Part shown: piece after piece, positions 29,910 through 40,137 of the stretch
How positions within the stretch are numbered: position 1 is the stretch's first letter
Layout: each line of letters opens with the position of its first letter
Assembly: GCF_022348165.1 (NCBI RefSeq)
Contig: NZ_JAKRFI010000001.1
Location: 868,001-932,000 of the forward strand
Reading direction: 5' to 3'
From: Halomonas sp. McH1-25
GTDB taxonomy: Bacteria; Pseudomonadota; Gammaproteobacteria; Pseudomonadales; Halomonadaceae
DNA: 64,000 bases
Made by a program: the position numbers and the translations under genes
Notes under the pieces: model-generated
Seen by the model: only the letters and a program-made list of their open reading frames with translations
What the model was told of the DNA's origin: nothing
Databases searched by the model: none

Positions 29910-30530
29910 TTACAACTGAACGCCGGAGAAGGACATGAAGCCCAGCGACATCAGCCCGACGGTAATGAAAGTGATGCCCAGACCCTGTAGCCCGGCCGGA
30001 ACGTCGCTGTACTTGAGCTTCTCACGAATCCCCGCCAGTGCGGTGATTGCCAACGCCCAGCCCACACCGCAACCGAACCCGTAGATCACGGACTCACCGA
30101 ATGCATAGTCGCGCTGGACCATGAACAGTACCGATCCCAGGATTGCACAGTTGACCGTGATCAGCGGCAGGAAGACACCCAGCGCGTTGTAGAGCGCCGG
30201 CACGAACTTGTCGAGGAACATCTCGAGGATCTGCACCATGGCGGCAATCACGCCGATATAGGAGAGATAGCCCAGGAACGACAGATCGATGTTCTCGGCA
30301 CCCTCGAGGCCGGTCCAGGTCAGTGCGCCCTCGCGCAACAGGTAGTGCAGGATCAGGTTGTTGGCGGGCACCGTGATGGTAAGCACCACGACGACGGCGA
30401 TCCCCAGGCCAATCGCCGAGGAGACCTTCTTGGAAACCGCCAGGAACGTACACATGCCGAGAAAGAAGGCAAGCGCCATGTTCTCGACGAACACGGCCTG
30501 AACGAACAGGCTCAGATAATGCTCGAACAT
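29910..30530 (-). CDS. nqrE: Na+-translocating NADH:quinone reductase subunit E
   Basis: An integral membrane subunit of 206 residues with six predicted helices, starting [27 protein letters not shown]. The cysteines in FLGMCTF and the later VNCAIL are the positions that, with NqrD, bind the intramembrane iron centre. It is homologous to RnfA, but the nqr operon context settles the assignment. The start shares one base with the nqrD stop (TGATG). Confidence 0.97.
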   Translation of the reverse strand: MFEHYLSLFVQAVFVENMALAFFLGMCTFLAVSKKVSSAIGLGIAVVVVLTITVPANNLILHYLLREGALTWTGLEGAENIDLSFLGYLSYIGVIAAMVQILEMFLDKFVPALYNALGVFLPLITVNCAILGSVLFMVQRDYAFGESVIYGFGCGVGWALAITALAGIREKLKYSDVPAGLQGLGITFITVGLMSLGFMSFSGVQL

Positions 30531-31210
30531 TACGCGGTCTCCTTGATCTTGGTCTTGCTATTGGCAACGATCCGATACTCGGTCTTCTCGACCTGATCCG
30601 GGTGGAAGGAGCGCAGAATCCAGATCAACAGCCCGATGACGAAGAACGCCGAGGGCGGCAGCAGCATCAGACCGTTGGGCACATACCAGCCACCGTTCTG
30701 AACCGCCGGCAGGATGGTGAGGCCGAACAGGCTACCCGACCCCAGCAGCTCGCGCACGAAGCCGACGAACAACAGGATGACGGCGTAACCAAGGCCGTTT
30801 CCGACACCATCGAGGAAACTCATCATCGGGCCATTCTGCATGGCATAGCCTTCGGCGCGACCCATGACGATACAGTTGGTGATGATCAGGCCGACGAACA
30901 CCGACAGCTGCTTGGACATCTCATAGGCATAGGCCTTGAGCAGCTGGTCGACCACGATGACCAACGAGGCAATGATGGTCATCTGCACGATGATACGAAT
31001 CGAGGAAGGGATGTGGTGACGAATCAACGAAACGAACAGGTTGGAAAACGACGTCACCGCGATAACCGCCAACCCCATGACCAGCGATACGCTCAAGGAG
31101 TTGGTTACCGCCAGCGCAGAACAGATCCCCAGTACCTGCAAGGCGATGGGATTGTTCTTGAAGACCGGCGAAAAGACGACGCTTTTGGGAGTATCAGAGG
31201 CCATGCTCAC
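30530..31210 (-). CDS. nqrD: Na+-translocating NADH:quinone reductase subunit D
   Basis: A 226-residue membrane subunit with six predicted helices. It holds [11 protein letters not shown] and [14 protein letters not shown], whose cysteines pair with those of NqrE around the iron centre. It contributes to the Na+-coupled electron path across the membrane. It overlaps nqrC by 4 bases. Confidence 0.97.
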   Translation of the reverse strand: MSMASDTPKSVVFSPVFKNNPIALQVLGICSALAVTNSLSVSLVMGLAVIAVTSFSNLFVSLIRHHIPSSIRIIVQMTIIASLVIVVDQLLKAYAYEMSKQLSVFVGLIITNCIVMGRAEGYAMQNGPMMSFLDGVGNGLGYAVILLFVGFVRELLGSGSLFGLTILPAVQNGGWYVPNGLMLLPPSAFFVIGLLIWILRSFHPDQVEKTEYRIVANSKTKIKETA

Positions 31211-31977
31211 GCTCCTCCTTGCGAATTGTCATGAAACCGGGCGAGATATTCAGCGAAGCCCATCTCGCTCAGCCAGAATTGCAGCATGTTGGTCACACCG
31301 CGACTGGTCAGGGTTGCACCGGACAGGGCATCGGCCTCGTACTCGGAGTCGGCCCCGCCCTTGACCAGACGGATCATTGGCTCCATTGGGTTGTCAGCAT
31401 AGACCTGTTTGCCTTCCCATTGGGCCTTCCAGCGCGGATTGTCCACTTCACCGCCCAACCCCGGCGTTTCGGAGTGGTCGTAGTAGGACAGCCCAACGAT
31501 GGTATTACCATCCCCTTCCAGGGCAAGGAAACCACGCATCATTCCCCATAACCCCTGCCCGCGGATCGGCAGGATGATCTGCTCGGGGTTTTCGGGATCG
31601 CCCACCAAGTACACCGTAGCAAAGTTCTCTACGCGACCCAGCCCGACCGGATCATCTCCGGACAGCGAACGCGAACTGGCAGGATCCTTGGCAGCATCGA
31701 ACTGGTTGTAGGTCTCGGCATCCAGCTCCTCGGCGTATTCCCCGGTCTCCAGGTTCACGACACGCGCCGTGATCTGCTGTTCGAATTGTTCGGCGACATC
31801 GATACCCGGCTGATAAAGCTGGGCAACCTGCAGGATATTGCTCCTGCGATCGAGCTCCTGGTTCGCGACCTGAACCGGACGCAGCACCACAGCGGCAGTG
31901 GAGACGATGACCGAACACACGATACACAGCGTCAGCGCGACCGTGAGCGTCTTCTTGATGGAGTTGTTGCTAGCCAT
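31207..31977 (-). CDS. nqrC: Na+-translocating NADH:quinone reductase subunit C
   Basis: NqrC carries a covalently bound FMN on its periplasmic domain. The 256-residue protein has one N-terminal helix and the flavinylation motif [17 protein letters not shown] near residue 221, with the acceptor threonine that ApbE modifies. The start shares one base with the nqrB stop. Confidence 0.97.
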   Translation of the reverse strand: MASNNSIKKTLTVALTLCIVCSVIVSTAAVVLRPVQVANQELDRRSNILQVAQLYQPGIDVAEQFEQQITARVVNLETGEYAEELDAETYNQFDAAKDPASSRSLSGDDPVGLGRVENFATVYLVGDPENPEQIILPIRGQGLWGMMRGFLALEGDGNTIVGLSYYDHSETPGLGGEVDNPRWKAQWEGKQVYADNPMEPMIRLVKGGADSEYEADALSGATLTSRGVTNMLQFWLSEMGFAEYLARFHDNSQGGA

Positions 31978-33212
31978 CAGGCGGTCTCCTCGGTAACGGG
32001 ATTGAAGGCCGCTTCACGTTTCTGGCGACGCTTGATGTTGGCCTGCACGATGAAGTGATCGATCAATGGCGCGAACAAGTTGGCGAACAGGATCGCCAGC
32101 ATGATTCCTTCGGGGAAGGCCGGGTTGACGACACGGATCAGCACCGTCATCACACCGATCAGAATGCCGAAGATCAGCTTGCCCTTGTTGGTCATCGAGG
32201 CCGATACCGGATCGGTGGCCATGAACACCAGGCCGAATGCCAGACCGCCGACAACCAAGTGCCAATACCATGGCATTTCGAACATCGGGTTGGTTTCCGA
32301 ACCGATGGCATTGAACAGCATGGCCGTACCCACGACGCCGAGGAAAACGCCCAGCATGATGCGCCATGAAGCAATGCGGGTCAGTAGTAGCACAACAGCA
32401 CCAATCAGTATCGCCAAGGTCGATGTCTCGCCCACCGAACCGGGAATAAAGCCCAGGAAGGCCTCCATCCAGGTATACAGCTGGGTCAGGCCAGCCATGC
32501 CGTCGGTCACCACCATCGACAAGGGGGTCGCTCCCGTATATCCATCTGCGGCCACCCATACCGCGTCACCGGAAATCTGTGCCGGATAGGCGAAATACAG
32601 GAATGCGCGCCCCGTCAATGCAGGGTTGAGGAAATTCTTGCCGGTGCCGCCAAAGATTTCCTTGCCGATCACGACACCGAAGGTGATCCCAAGGGCCACC
32701 TGCCAGAGCGGAATGGTCGGTGGCAGGATCAACGCAAACAGCACGGAGGTAACGAAGAAGCCTTCGTTGACCTCGTGGCCGCGCTTGATCGCGAAGAGCA
32801 CTTCCCAGAAGCCCCCGACGACGAAGGTCACCAGATAGATAGGAAGGAACCATGTCGCCCCGAGCACGAAGTTGGCCCAGATGCTGCCCGGATCATGTCC
32901 ACCGGCCAGCGCCAGCGTGATCGCCTCGCGCCAGCCACCGATGGCACCGTAGCCATTTTCTATGGCCAGGTTGGCTTGGAGCCCGGCGTTGTACATACCG
33001 AAGAACATCGCCGGAAAAGTACACAGCCACACCGTGATCATGATGCGTTTCAGATCGATGCCGTCACGCACATGCGCCGTACCCTTGGTTACGTCGGGGG
33101 GCGCATAGAAGATGGTGTCTACGGCTTCGTAGAGTGCGTAGAACTTCTCGTACTTGCCACCCTTGTGAAAGTGCGGCTCGAGATTGTCGAGTGTCTTGCG
33201 AATACCCATCAT
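31977..33212 (-). CDS. nqrB: Na+-translocating NADH:quinone reductase subunit B
   Basis: The largest membrane subunit, 411 residues with about ten helices. It binds covalent FMN on the threonine of [12 protein letters not shown] near residue 230, plus riboflavin, and forms the Na+ path. The N-terminal cytoplasmic part ([23 protein letters not shown]) is typical. The start shares one base with the nqrA stop. Confidence 0.98.
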   Translation of the reverse strand: MMGIRKTLDNLEPHFHKGGKYEKFYALYEAVDTIFYAPPDVTKGTAHVRDGIDLKRIMITVWLCTFPAMFFGMYNAGLQANLAIENGYGAIGGWREAITLALAGGHDPGSIWANFVLGATWFLPIYLVTFVVGGFWEVLFAIKRGHEVNEGFFVTSVLFALILPPTIPLWQVALGITFGVVIGKEIFGGTGKNFLNPALTGRAFLYFAYPAQISGDAVWVAADGYTGATPLSMVVTDGMAGLTQLYTWMEAFLGFIPGSVGETSTLAILIGAVVLLLTRIASWRIMLGVFLGVVGTAMLFNAIGSETNPMFEMPWYWHLVVGGLAFGLVFMATDPVSASMTNKGKLIFGILIGVMTVLIRVVNPAFPEGIMLAILFANLFAPLIDHFIVQANIKRRQKREAAFNPVTEETA

Positions 33213-34561
33213 CAGGCCTCTTTCTCGATCATGGTGAGGTTGTCACGCAGGATGGGACCGTACTCGTACTTGGCGGGACACACGTAGGTACACAGCGCGA
33301 CGTCTTCCTCATCCAGCTCCAGGCAACCGAGCAGCATGGCGTTCTCGATATCGCCAACGATCAGCGAGCGCAGCAACTGCGTAGGCAGGATATCCAGCGG
33401 CATGACTTCCTCGTAAGCACCGATCGGCACCATGGCACGCTCTGAGCCGTTGGTCGAGGTGTCCGGCTTGTAGTCGTTCAAGCCAAGGAAGCGGGACACG
33501 TAGATTCCCATGACCGAGTGACGATTGCGCCCAGGCGATAGCCAGCCCATAAAGGCACGCTTGTTGCTTTCTTCGATCAACGAGAATTGGGTATGGAAAC
33601 GGCCCAGGAAACGGCGCGACCCTTCCGCCGTGGCACCGCCGAAAACCGAACCGGAGATGACCCGGGTCTCCTCCGGTTGGATGACCTCACCCTCGAGCAA
33701 CTCGGCGCTGCTCGCCCCGATGCGCGTACGCAACAGGCGTGGTTGCTTGGCGCGAGGACCGCCCACCGCGACGACGCGCGTCATGTCCAGGCGGCCATCG
33801 GCGAACAATTTGCCGATGGCCATGACATCCTGATACCCCAGATGCCAGACCTGCTTTCTGAGACTGACCGGCGATAGATAATGGATATGCGTACCGACGA
33901 GGCCCGCCGGATGCAGCCCCTTGAAGGATTCGACCTGAACCCCCTCGATGTCGCTGCCAGGCAGGTCGGCCTCGGGCGCTTTGCACAGAAACACTTTTCC
34001 CGGCGTTAGGCGCTTGAGCACCTTGAGCCCATTGGCGAAGGCCTCTGGCGCCTCGTTGACGATCAACGCGGGATCGGCGCACAGCGGTTGCGTATCGATA
34101 GCGGTCACGAATATGTCCGCCGGCACGGCATCCAACGCTGGCGTGCGTGAGAAAGGGCGGGTCCGCAGTGCCGTCCACAGACCGGATTCGACCAGCTGGT
34201 CGACGACGGCCTGGCGATCCAGGCTCTCGAGCGCATGGCTACCGTGTGCAGTGAACTCGACGACGTCTTCCTGTTCGTCGAGCTTGATTACCACCGACAG
34301 CAGTACGCGTTTCTCGCCGCGATTGATCGCAATCACCTCGCCGGCACCCGGGGCGGTGAAGCGCACTCCAGGAATCTTCTTGTCGGTGAACAACACCTGC
34401 CCCAGCTTCACCCTGTCCCCTTCCCGGACCTCCATGGTCGGCTTCATGCCGACGTAGTCGGGTCCCAGGATCGCCACATGGCGTACCGGCCGCGCATCCT
34501 CGATGCGCTGGTCCGGCGCCCCGGCGATGGGGAGATCCAGGCCTCGTTTGACTTCGATCAT
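33212..34561 (-). CDS. nqrA: Na+-translocating NADH:quinone reductase subunit A
   Basis: NqrA is the cytoplasmic-side subunit involved in ubiquinone binding. The 449-residue protein has the family start ([18 protein letters not shown]), the early [21 protein letters not shown] and the C-terminal [23 protein letters not shown]. It is the first gene of nqrABCDEF-apbE-nqrM. Na+-NQR sets up the sodium gradient expected of a halophile. Its leader is about 180 bases if the TATAAT at 34747-34752 is used. Confidence 0.98.
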   Translation of the reverse strand: MIEVKRGLDLPIAGAPDQRIEDARPVRHVAILGPDYVGMKPTMEVREGDRVKLGQVLFTDKKIPGVRFTAPGAGEVIAINRGEKRVLLSVVIKLDEQEDVVEFTAHGSHALESLDRQAVVDQLVESGLWTALRTRPFSRTPALDAVPADIFVTAIDTQPLCADPALIVNEAPEAFANGLKVLKRLTPGKVFLCKAPEADLPGSDIEGVQVESFKGLHPAGLVGTHIHYLSPVSLRKQVWHLGYQDVMAIGKLFADGRLDMTRVVAVGGPRAKQPRLLRTRIGASSAELLEGEVIQPEETRVISGSVFGGATAEGSRRFLGRFHTQFSLIEESNKRAFMGWLSPGRNRHSVMGIYVSRFLGLNDYKPDTSTNGSERAMVPIGAYEEVMPLDILPTQLLRSLIVGDIENAMLLGCLELDEEDVALCTYVCPAKYEYGPILRDNLTMIEKEA

Positions 34562-34746
34562 AGTCTCGCCCAGTTATCGGATCTGATTTTCAAAAGAAAA
34601 AGGGTTCGCGGCACGACGATGACGAGCCTGGCCAACGCAATGGCATGCGTACACTTGAGCTGGCGTCACGGTGCTCGGTTCTTTTCTTATCAGAAGGTTG
34701 TCTGCTCGATCCGTGGCCAGACGGATCGCACCAATAAATCGCGACT

Positions 34747-34752
34747 ATTATA
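34747..34752 (-). promoter_or_regulatory. Candidate -10 box of the nqr operon
   Basis: On the minus strand these bases read TATAAT, a perfect -10 hexamer, in the 293-base gap between gap and nqrA. I could not find a good -35 box at the right distance, so an activator may be needed. A 7-base inverted repeat (GATCCGT, ACGGATC) lies just downstream at 34709-34728. Confidence 0.45.
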
Positions 34753-34804
34753 AAGAGACGACGCAGGAAAGACTACCTGACCGAAGGTCGGCATCGAGAC
34801 GCAA

Positions 34805-34843
34805 ACAGGAAAAACACCGTGTCGGCATGGGCCGACACGGTGT
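34805..34843 (-). terminator. Rho-independent terminator after gap
   Basis: A perfect 13-base stem (34814-34826 with 34831-34843) closed by a 4-base loop. On the minus strand it is followed by TTTTCCTG. It separates gap from the nqr operon. Confidence 0.88.
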
Positions 34844-34854
34844 GAGAGGCAGGC

Positions 34855-36315
34855 TCAGTTACGCGCGCGGGGCAGGTAAAGAAAGTGCACGTTGGACATG
34901 TACTGAAGGATACGCACCACTTGGCAGCTATAGCCGAACTCGTTGTCGTACCACACGTACAGAACGGCATTCTTGCCGTCGACGATGGTCGCCTTGGCAT
35001 CGACGATACCGGCATGACGGTTGCCGACGAAGTCGGATGACACCACCTCGGGCGAGTCGACGTAATCGATCTGCTTCTGCATCGAGGAATGCAGCGCCAT
35101 ATCACGCAGGTAGTTGTTCACGCTCTCGGTGTCGGACGCCTTCTCCAGGTTGAGATTGAGAATCGCCATGGACACGTTGGGGGTCGGTACGCGAATGGCG
35201 TTGCCGGTCAGCTTGCCGCCCAGTTCGGGCAATGCCTTGGCGACGGCCTTCGCGGCGCCGGTTTCGGTCAGCACCATGTTCAACGGCGCACTGCGGCCAC
35301 GCCGATCGCCCTTATGATAATTGTCGATCAGGTTCTGGTCGTTGGTATAGGAATGCACCGTTTCCATGTGGCCATGCTCGATGCCGTATTCGTCGTTGAT
35401 GGCCTTGAGTACCGGCACGATGGCATTCGTCGTGCACGAGGCCGCAGAAATGATGCGATCCTCGTCACCGATGTCACGATGGTTGATGCCGTAAACGACA
35501 TTCTTGACGCTGCCCTTGCCCGGCGCCGTGAGCAGTGCCTTGGCCACGCCCTTGCAAGACAGGTGCTGGGACAGCCCCTCTTCGTCACGCCATTTGCCAG
35601 TGTTGTCAACGACGATGGCATTGTCGATGCCGTAGGCCGTGTAATCGACGTCACCGGGCGAACTGGCGTTGATCACCTGGATGTAGTTGCCGTTGGCGAT
35701 GATTGCATTGTTTTCATGGTCGACTCTGATCGAGCCGGCAAACGGCCCATGAATGGAATCGCGACGCAGCAGGCTGGCTCGCTTTTCGAGATCGTCGCCA
35801 CTGCCATCGCCACGCACCACGATGGCACGCAGACGCAGCAGATTGCCGCCCCCGGCCTTCTCGACCAGGATGCGTGCCAGGATGCGGCCGATACGCCCGA
35901 AGCCATAGAGCACGACATCCTTGGGTTCACCGCCCATGCCGTTTTCACCGTGCTTGTCGACGATTTCGGCGAGCTCTTCGCGTAGGTAGGCATCGACATC
36001 GCTACGACCGCTTTTCTTGAAGGCAACGGCGAGCTTGCCCAGGTCGATGTGTGCCGGCCCCAGCTCGAGCTCGGTCATTGCCTTGACCAGCGGAAAGGTA
36101 TCGCGAACGGAAAGCTCGGTGCCCTCGACTTTCTTCACATAGCGATGATTCTTGAGAATCCGAATGACCGAACGGTTGATCAGCGAACGGCCATACAGGG
36201 AGGGCACGACATTGTACTTGCGGTACAGCTTGCCGAGCAGGGGAATCATTTCCTCGGCGACAGCCTCATTGTCCTGCCATTCCTGAAAATGTGCGTCGAG
36301 CTTTTCCTGACTCAC
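34855..36315 (-). CDS. gap: Glyceraldehyde-3-phosphate dehydrogenase, long form
   Basis: Interconverts glyceraldehyde 3-phosphate and 1,3-bisphosphoglycerate with NAD(P). The 486-residue protein is about 150 residues longer than the classic enzyme. Residues 1-130 form an added N-terminal region (NVVPSLYGRSLINRSVIRILKNHRYVKK is typical) before the Rossmann motif GFGRIGR at 138-144. The catalytic Cys294 is in SAASCTTNAIVP, and WYDNEFGYSCQVVR is near the end. The same long form lies between nqr and mfd in Pseudomonas. Which direction of the pathway it serves cannot be told from sequence. Confidence 0.95.
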   Translation of the reverse strand: MSQEKLDAHFQEWQDNEAVAEEMIPLLGKLYRKYNVVPSLYGRSLINRSVIRILKNHRYVKKVEGTELSVRDTFPLVKAMTELELGPAHIDLGKLAVAFKKSGRSDVDAYLREELAEIVDKHGENGMGGEPKDVVLYGFGRIGRILARILVEKAGGGNLLRLRAIVVRGDGSGDDLEKRASLLRRDSIHGPFAGSIRVDHENNAIIANGNYIQVINASSPGDVDYTAYGIDNAIVVDNTGKWRDEEGLSQHLSCKGVAKALLTAPGKGSVKNVVYGINHRDIGDEDRIISAASCTTNAIVPVLKAINDEYGIEHGHMETVHSYTNDQNLIDNYHKGDRRGRSAPLNMVLTETGAAKAVAKALPELGGKLTGNAIRVPTPNVSMAILNLNLEKASDTESVNNYLRDMALHSSMQKQIDYVDSPEVVSSDFVGNRHAGIVDAKATIVDGKNAVLYVWYDNEFGYSCQVVRILQYMSNVHFLYLPRARN

Positions 36316-36360
36316 GTACTACTCCCTTCCTTACGGAATCGCGAATGAATTTTCCTGTTC

Positions 36361-36390
36361 ATTATCCTTGCCAAGCGCAGGCAGGCGCAA
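36361..36390 (-). promoter_or_regulatory. Candidate promoter of gap
   Basis: On the minus strand TTGCGC (36390-36385) and GATAAT (36366-36361) lie 18 bases apart, about 45 bases before the gap start codon. Moderate match to sigma-70 consensus. Confidence 0.45.
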
Positions 36391-36573
36391 TTGCTGTATG
36401 GTCGCAGAAGCTGTAAGACCACTACAGAAATCGGCGGTTGACTACAAACCGTTTTCCGGCATTGATGTGTCAAACGTAATGGACGGCACGCCCCTTTCGT
36501 GCGTTTTTCTCGTCCCGACGCTGCGCCTGTTATCATTTGCTACAAGACTTTCACCCTTTGCTTGAAGACGCCA

Positions 36574-39500
36574 ATGTCGAACTTTTCCCCGCTGGCCCCG
36601 CCCAGCCCTACCGGAACGCGCGATACGCTCTATTGGCAGGCCCCGCAGGGGGCAGCGACGGCCCTGGCCCTGGCTCGCCTTGCCGACGCTGCGCCGCTGC
36701 TGGTCATCACGCCGGATACCGCCTCGGCCCAGCGCCTGGAAAACGCCTTGCGCTTCTTTGCCAAGGTACCGGTCCTGCCCTTCCCCGACTGGGAAACCCT
36801 GCCCTACGACAGTTTTTCTCCGCACCAGGACATCGTTTCCGAGCGCCTGCGCACCCTGCGTCGCCTGCAGGAAACGCAGGACGGCATCGTATTGGTGCCT
36901 GTCAATACCCTGATGCAGCGCCTGCCGCCCAGCGATTACATTGCCGGGCGCGTACTGACCCTGTCGGTGGGCATGACGCTCGACCGGGAAGGATTCCGGG
37001 GAACGCTGTCCCGGGCCGGCTACCGCGCTGTGGAAACCGTGTACGAGCCTGGCGAATACGCCCTGCGTGGCGCCATCATTGACTTGTTCCCCATGGGTAG
37101 CGATGCACCGCTGCGCGTCGATCTGTTCGATGACGAGATCGATACGCTGCGCTACTTCGATCCCGATACCCAGCGTAGCCAGGACAAGGTGGAGAGCATC
37201 GAACTGCTCCCGGCCCATGAGTACTCCCTGTCGCGCTCGGCCATTGCCTGCTTCCGCGAAGGCTTCGAGACACTGTTCGACGTCGATCCGCGCCAGTCTC
37301 CGCTCTACAACGACGCACTCAAGGGCATTCCTTCACCGGGGCTCGAACAGTACCTGCCGTTGTTCTTCGAGGAAACCGCGTCGCTCTTCGATCATCTGGT
37401 CGACAATACACGAGTCGCTCTGCTGCCCGGCGTCTTCGAGGCGGCGGAACATCACTGGGCGGCGATCGAGAGCCGCTACGAAAACCTTGGCGTCGACCCG
37501 ACCCGGCCACTGCTGCCCCCCGCTCGCGCCTTCATTCCGGTGCCCGAGGTCTTTGCTGCCATCAAGGCCCGGCCACGCGTCGAACTGGTCAAAGACGAAG
37601 GCCACCCGCATGCCCGCCATCCCATCACCCAGGCTCCGCCGCAGGTGGCCATCAATGCCCGGGCCCAAAAACCACTGGCGCGTCTCGAGGAGTTCCTGTC
37701 CTCCCATCGCGACATGCGCGTACTGTTCGTCGCCGAGTCGCGGGGTCGGCGCGAAGCGCTGGAAGAAACTCTCGGCGTGCTGCACCTCGACTTGCCTCAT
37801 ACCGACGATTGGCCAGCGTTTCTCGAGGGTGGCTCGCGCCTGGCGATTACCGAGGGCGAGCTCGACGAGGGCTTGTGGCTTGGCGATCCCGCGCTGGCCA
37901 TCGTCACCGAGACCGAGCTCTACGGCGATGTGGTTCGTCAGACGCGGCGGCGTGAAAAGGCCACCGACGACAATGAACTGGCGATCCGCCATTTATCCGA
38001 GCTGCGCCCCGGTGCGCCGGTCGTCCACCAAGCCCATGGCGTAGGACGCTATCAGGGACTCGAGACACTGGAAGCTGGGGGCCAGGCCGCCGAGTTCGTG
38101 GCCCTGGAATACGCCAACGGTGCCAAGCTCTATGTCCCTGTCGATAGTCTGCAGCTGATTTCACGCTATGCCGGGGCCAGCGACGAGCTGGCCCCCCTGC
38201 ACAAGCTGGGTTCCGATACTTGGGACAAGGCGAAGAAAAAGGCCGCCGAGAAGATTCGTGATACCGCTGCCGAACTTCTCGACGTGTATGCGCGCCGCGA
38301 AGCGCGCGAAGGCTTTGCCTGCGATCCGCCCGGCGAGGATTACCAGCGCTTCGCGGCCAGCTTCCCGTTCGAGGAAACGCCCGACCAGCGCGCGGCCATT
38401 CATGCGGTCATCGGCGATATGACGGCGCCGCGCCCCATGGACCGGGTGGTATGCGGCGACGTCGGCTTCGGCAAGACCGAAGTCGCCATGCGCGCTGCCT
38501 TCCTCGCCGTACACTCGGGTCGACAGGTGGTCGTGCTGGTGCCTACCACCCTGCTCGCCCAGCAGCACTACGACAACTTCCGTGACCGCTTTGCCGATAC
38601 GGCCGTGCAGATCGAGCTGATCTCGCGCTTTACCGGCGGCAAGGGACAGGCGGACACCTTGAAGCGCATCGAGGAAGGCCGCGCCGACATCGTCATCGGC
38701 ACCCACAAGCTACTGTCCAAATCGATGAAGTTTCCCAACATGGGCCTGCTGATCATCGACGAGGAGCATCGCTTCGGGGTGGCCCAGAAAGAACGCCTCA
38801 AGAGCCTGCGTGCCGAGGTGGACATTCTGACGCTGACGGCCACGCCCATCCCGCGGACATTGAACATGGCCATGAGCGGCATCCGCGACCTGTCGATCAT
38901 CGCCACTCCACCGGCACGTCGCCTATCGGTGAAGACCTTCGTCCAGCAACGCAACGAACCCGTGATCAAGGAAGCCATCCTGCGCGAGATATTGCGCGGG
39001 GGGCAGGTCTATTTTCTGCACAACGAGGTCAAGAGCATCGAACTGGCTGCCCAGAAAGTGCGCGATCTGGTTCCCGAGGCCCGCGTTGCCGTGGCTCACG
39101 GCCAGCTCCCGGAGCGCTCGCTGGAACGTATCATGTCGGAGTTCTACCACAAGCGTTACAACGTGCTGGTATGTTCGACCATCATCGAGACCGGCATCGA
39201 CGTGCCCAGCGCCAACACCATCCTCATCGAGCGGGCCGACAAGTTCGGACTGGCCCAATTGCATCAGTTGCGTGGACGCGTCGGACGCAGCCATCACCAG
39301 GCGTATGCCTACCTGCTCACACCGCCACCCAAGGCGATTACCAAGGACGCCATCAAGCGCCTGGAGGCCATCGGCCAGGCCGAGGACCTGGGAGCCGGCT
39401 TCACCCTGGCCAGCCACGACATGGAAATCCGCGGCGCGGGCGAGCTTCTCGGCGACGAGCAGAGCGGCCAGATGGAAACCGTCGGCTACAGCCTATATAT

Positions 39501-40023
39501 GCAGATGCTCGACCGTGCGGTGAAAGCGATCCGCGCTGGCAAGACACCCAACATCGAGGCACCACTGGACGAGGGGGTGGAAGTCAGCCTCAACCTGCCG
39601 GCACTGATTCCCGACGACTACCTGCACGACGTGCAGCAACGCCTGATCATGTACAAGCGCATCAGCAACGCCGCGGACGAAGCGGAGCTCAAGGAACTGC
39701 AAGTGGAAATGATCGACCGCTTCGGCCTGCTGCCAGCGCCGGTCAAGACACTGTTCCGTCAGACCCGGTTGCGTCAACGCGCCGAACGACTGGGCATCGT
39801 GCGCCTCGAGGCAGGCCCCGAACGCGGCCGTGTGATCTTCGGCACCAGTCCCGCCGTCGACCCAATGACCTTGGTCAACCTGATCCAGCGCGACCCCGAA
39901 CACTACCGGCTCGAAGGTGCCGAGATCCTACGCTTCGAGGCGGACATGGAAAGCGAGGCGGCCCGCTTCGAAAGCGTTGAGACACTGCTTGACACACTCA
40001 ATCGCAAAGCCAAGGCGGCGTAA
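36574..40023 (+). CDS. mfd: Transcription-repair coupling factor Mfd
   Basis: Mfd pushes RNA polymerase off damaged template strands and recruits UvrA. The 1149-residue protein matches E. coli Mfd (1148). Domains in order are a UvrB-like N-terminal region (PDWETLPYDSFSPHQDIVSERL, residues about 70-90), the RNA-polymerase-interacting domain (VVHQAHGVGRYQGL, about 500), and a RecG-like translocase. The translocase has Walker A GDVGFGKTEVAMRA, DEEH and TATPIPRTLNMAMSG, and a C-terminal TRCF domain follows. The start at 36574 gives the family N-terminus; a GTG upstream would extend it with unrelated residues. Confidence 0.97.
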   Translation: MSNFSPLAPPSPTGTRDTLYWQAPQGAATALALARLADAAPLLVITPDTASAQRLENALRFFAKVPVLPFPDWETLPYDSFSPHQDIVSERLRTLRRLQETQDGIVLVPVNTLMQRLPPSDYIAGRVLTLSVGMTLDREGFRGTLSRAGYRAVETVYEPGEYALRGAIIDLFPMGSDAPLRVDLFDDEIDTLRYFDPDTQRSQDKVESIELLPAHEYSLSRSAIACFREGFETLFDVDPRQSPLYNDALKGIPSPGLEQYLPLFFEETASLFDHLVDNTRVALLPGVFEAAEHHWAAIESRYENLGVDPTRPLLPPARAFIPVPEVFAAIKARPRVELVKDEGHPHARHPITQAPPQVAINARAQKPLARLEEFLSSHRDMRVLFVAESRGRREALEETLGVLHLDLPHTDDWPAFLEGGSRLAITEGELDEGLWLGDPALAIVTETELYGDVVRQTRRREKATDDNELAIRHLSELRPGAPVVHQAHGVGRYQGLETLEAGGQAAEFVALEYANGAKLYVPVDSLQLISRYAGASDELAPLHKLGSDTWDKAKKKAAEKIRDTAAELLDVYARREAREGFACDPPGEDYQRFAASFPFEETPDQRAAIHAVIGDMTAPRPMDRVVCGDVGFGKTEVAMRAAFLAVHSGRQVVVLVPTTLLAQQHYDNFRDRFADTAVQIELISRFTGGKGQADTLKRIEEGRADIVIGTHKLLSKSMKFPNMGLLIIDEEHRFGVAQKERLKSLRAEVDILTLTATPIPRTLNMAMSGIRDLSIIATPPARRLSVKTFVQQRNEPVIKEAILREILRGGQVYFLHNEVKSIELAAQKVRDLVPEARVAVAHGQLPERSLERIMSEFYHKRYNVLVCSTIIETGIDVPSANTILIERADKFGLAQLHQLRGRVGRSHHQAYAYLLTPPPKAITKDAIKRLEAIGQAEDLGAGFTLASHDMEIRGAGELLGDEQSGQMETVGYSLYMQMLDRAVKAIRAGKTPNIEAPLDEGVEVSLNLPALIPDDYLHDVQQRLIMYKRISNAADEAELKELQVEMIDRFGLLPAPVKTLFRQTRLRQRAERLGIVRLEAGPERGRVIFGTSPAVDPMTLVNLIQRDPEHYRLEGAEILRFEADMESEAARFESVETLLDTLNRKAKAA

Positions 40024-40137
40024 ACCGACATAGGGAAATATTGCACCGCCAGGCATTGTGTCGCCGGGCATTACGCAGGAATATACTCGAATTTTCCGGC
40101 ACCCCGCCGGATCCGAGGATGGAACAGGTCGCGTCAG

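Noticed and set aside
28302-29990. Long open frame on the plus strand opposite apbE and nqrF
   Set aside because: It mirrors two genes with unmistakable motifs; long antisense frames are common in GC-rich DNA and this one has no ribosome site or recognisable domain.
39155-39162. GTTACAAC, the reverse complement of the enteric Ter core, inside mfd
   Set aside because: Only the 8-base core matches; flanking bases differ from the Ter consensus and the bases are required by conserved mfd codons. Chance match is likely.
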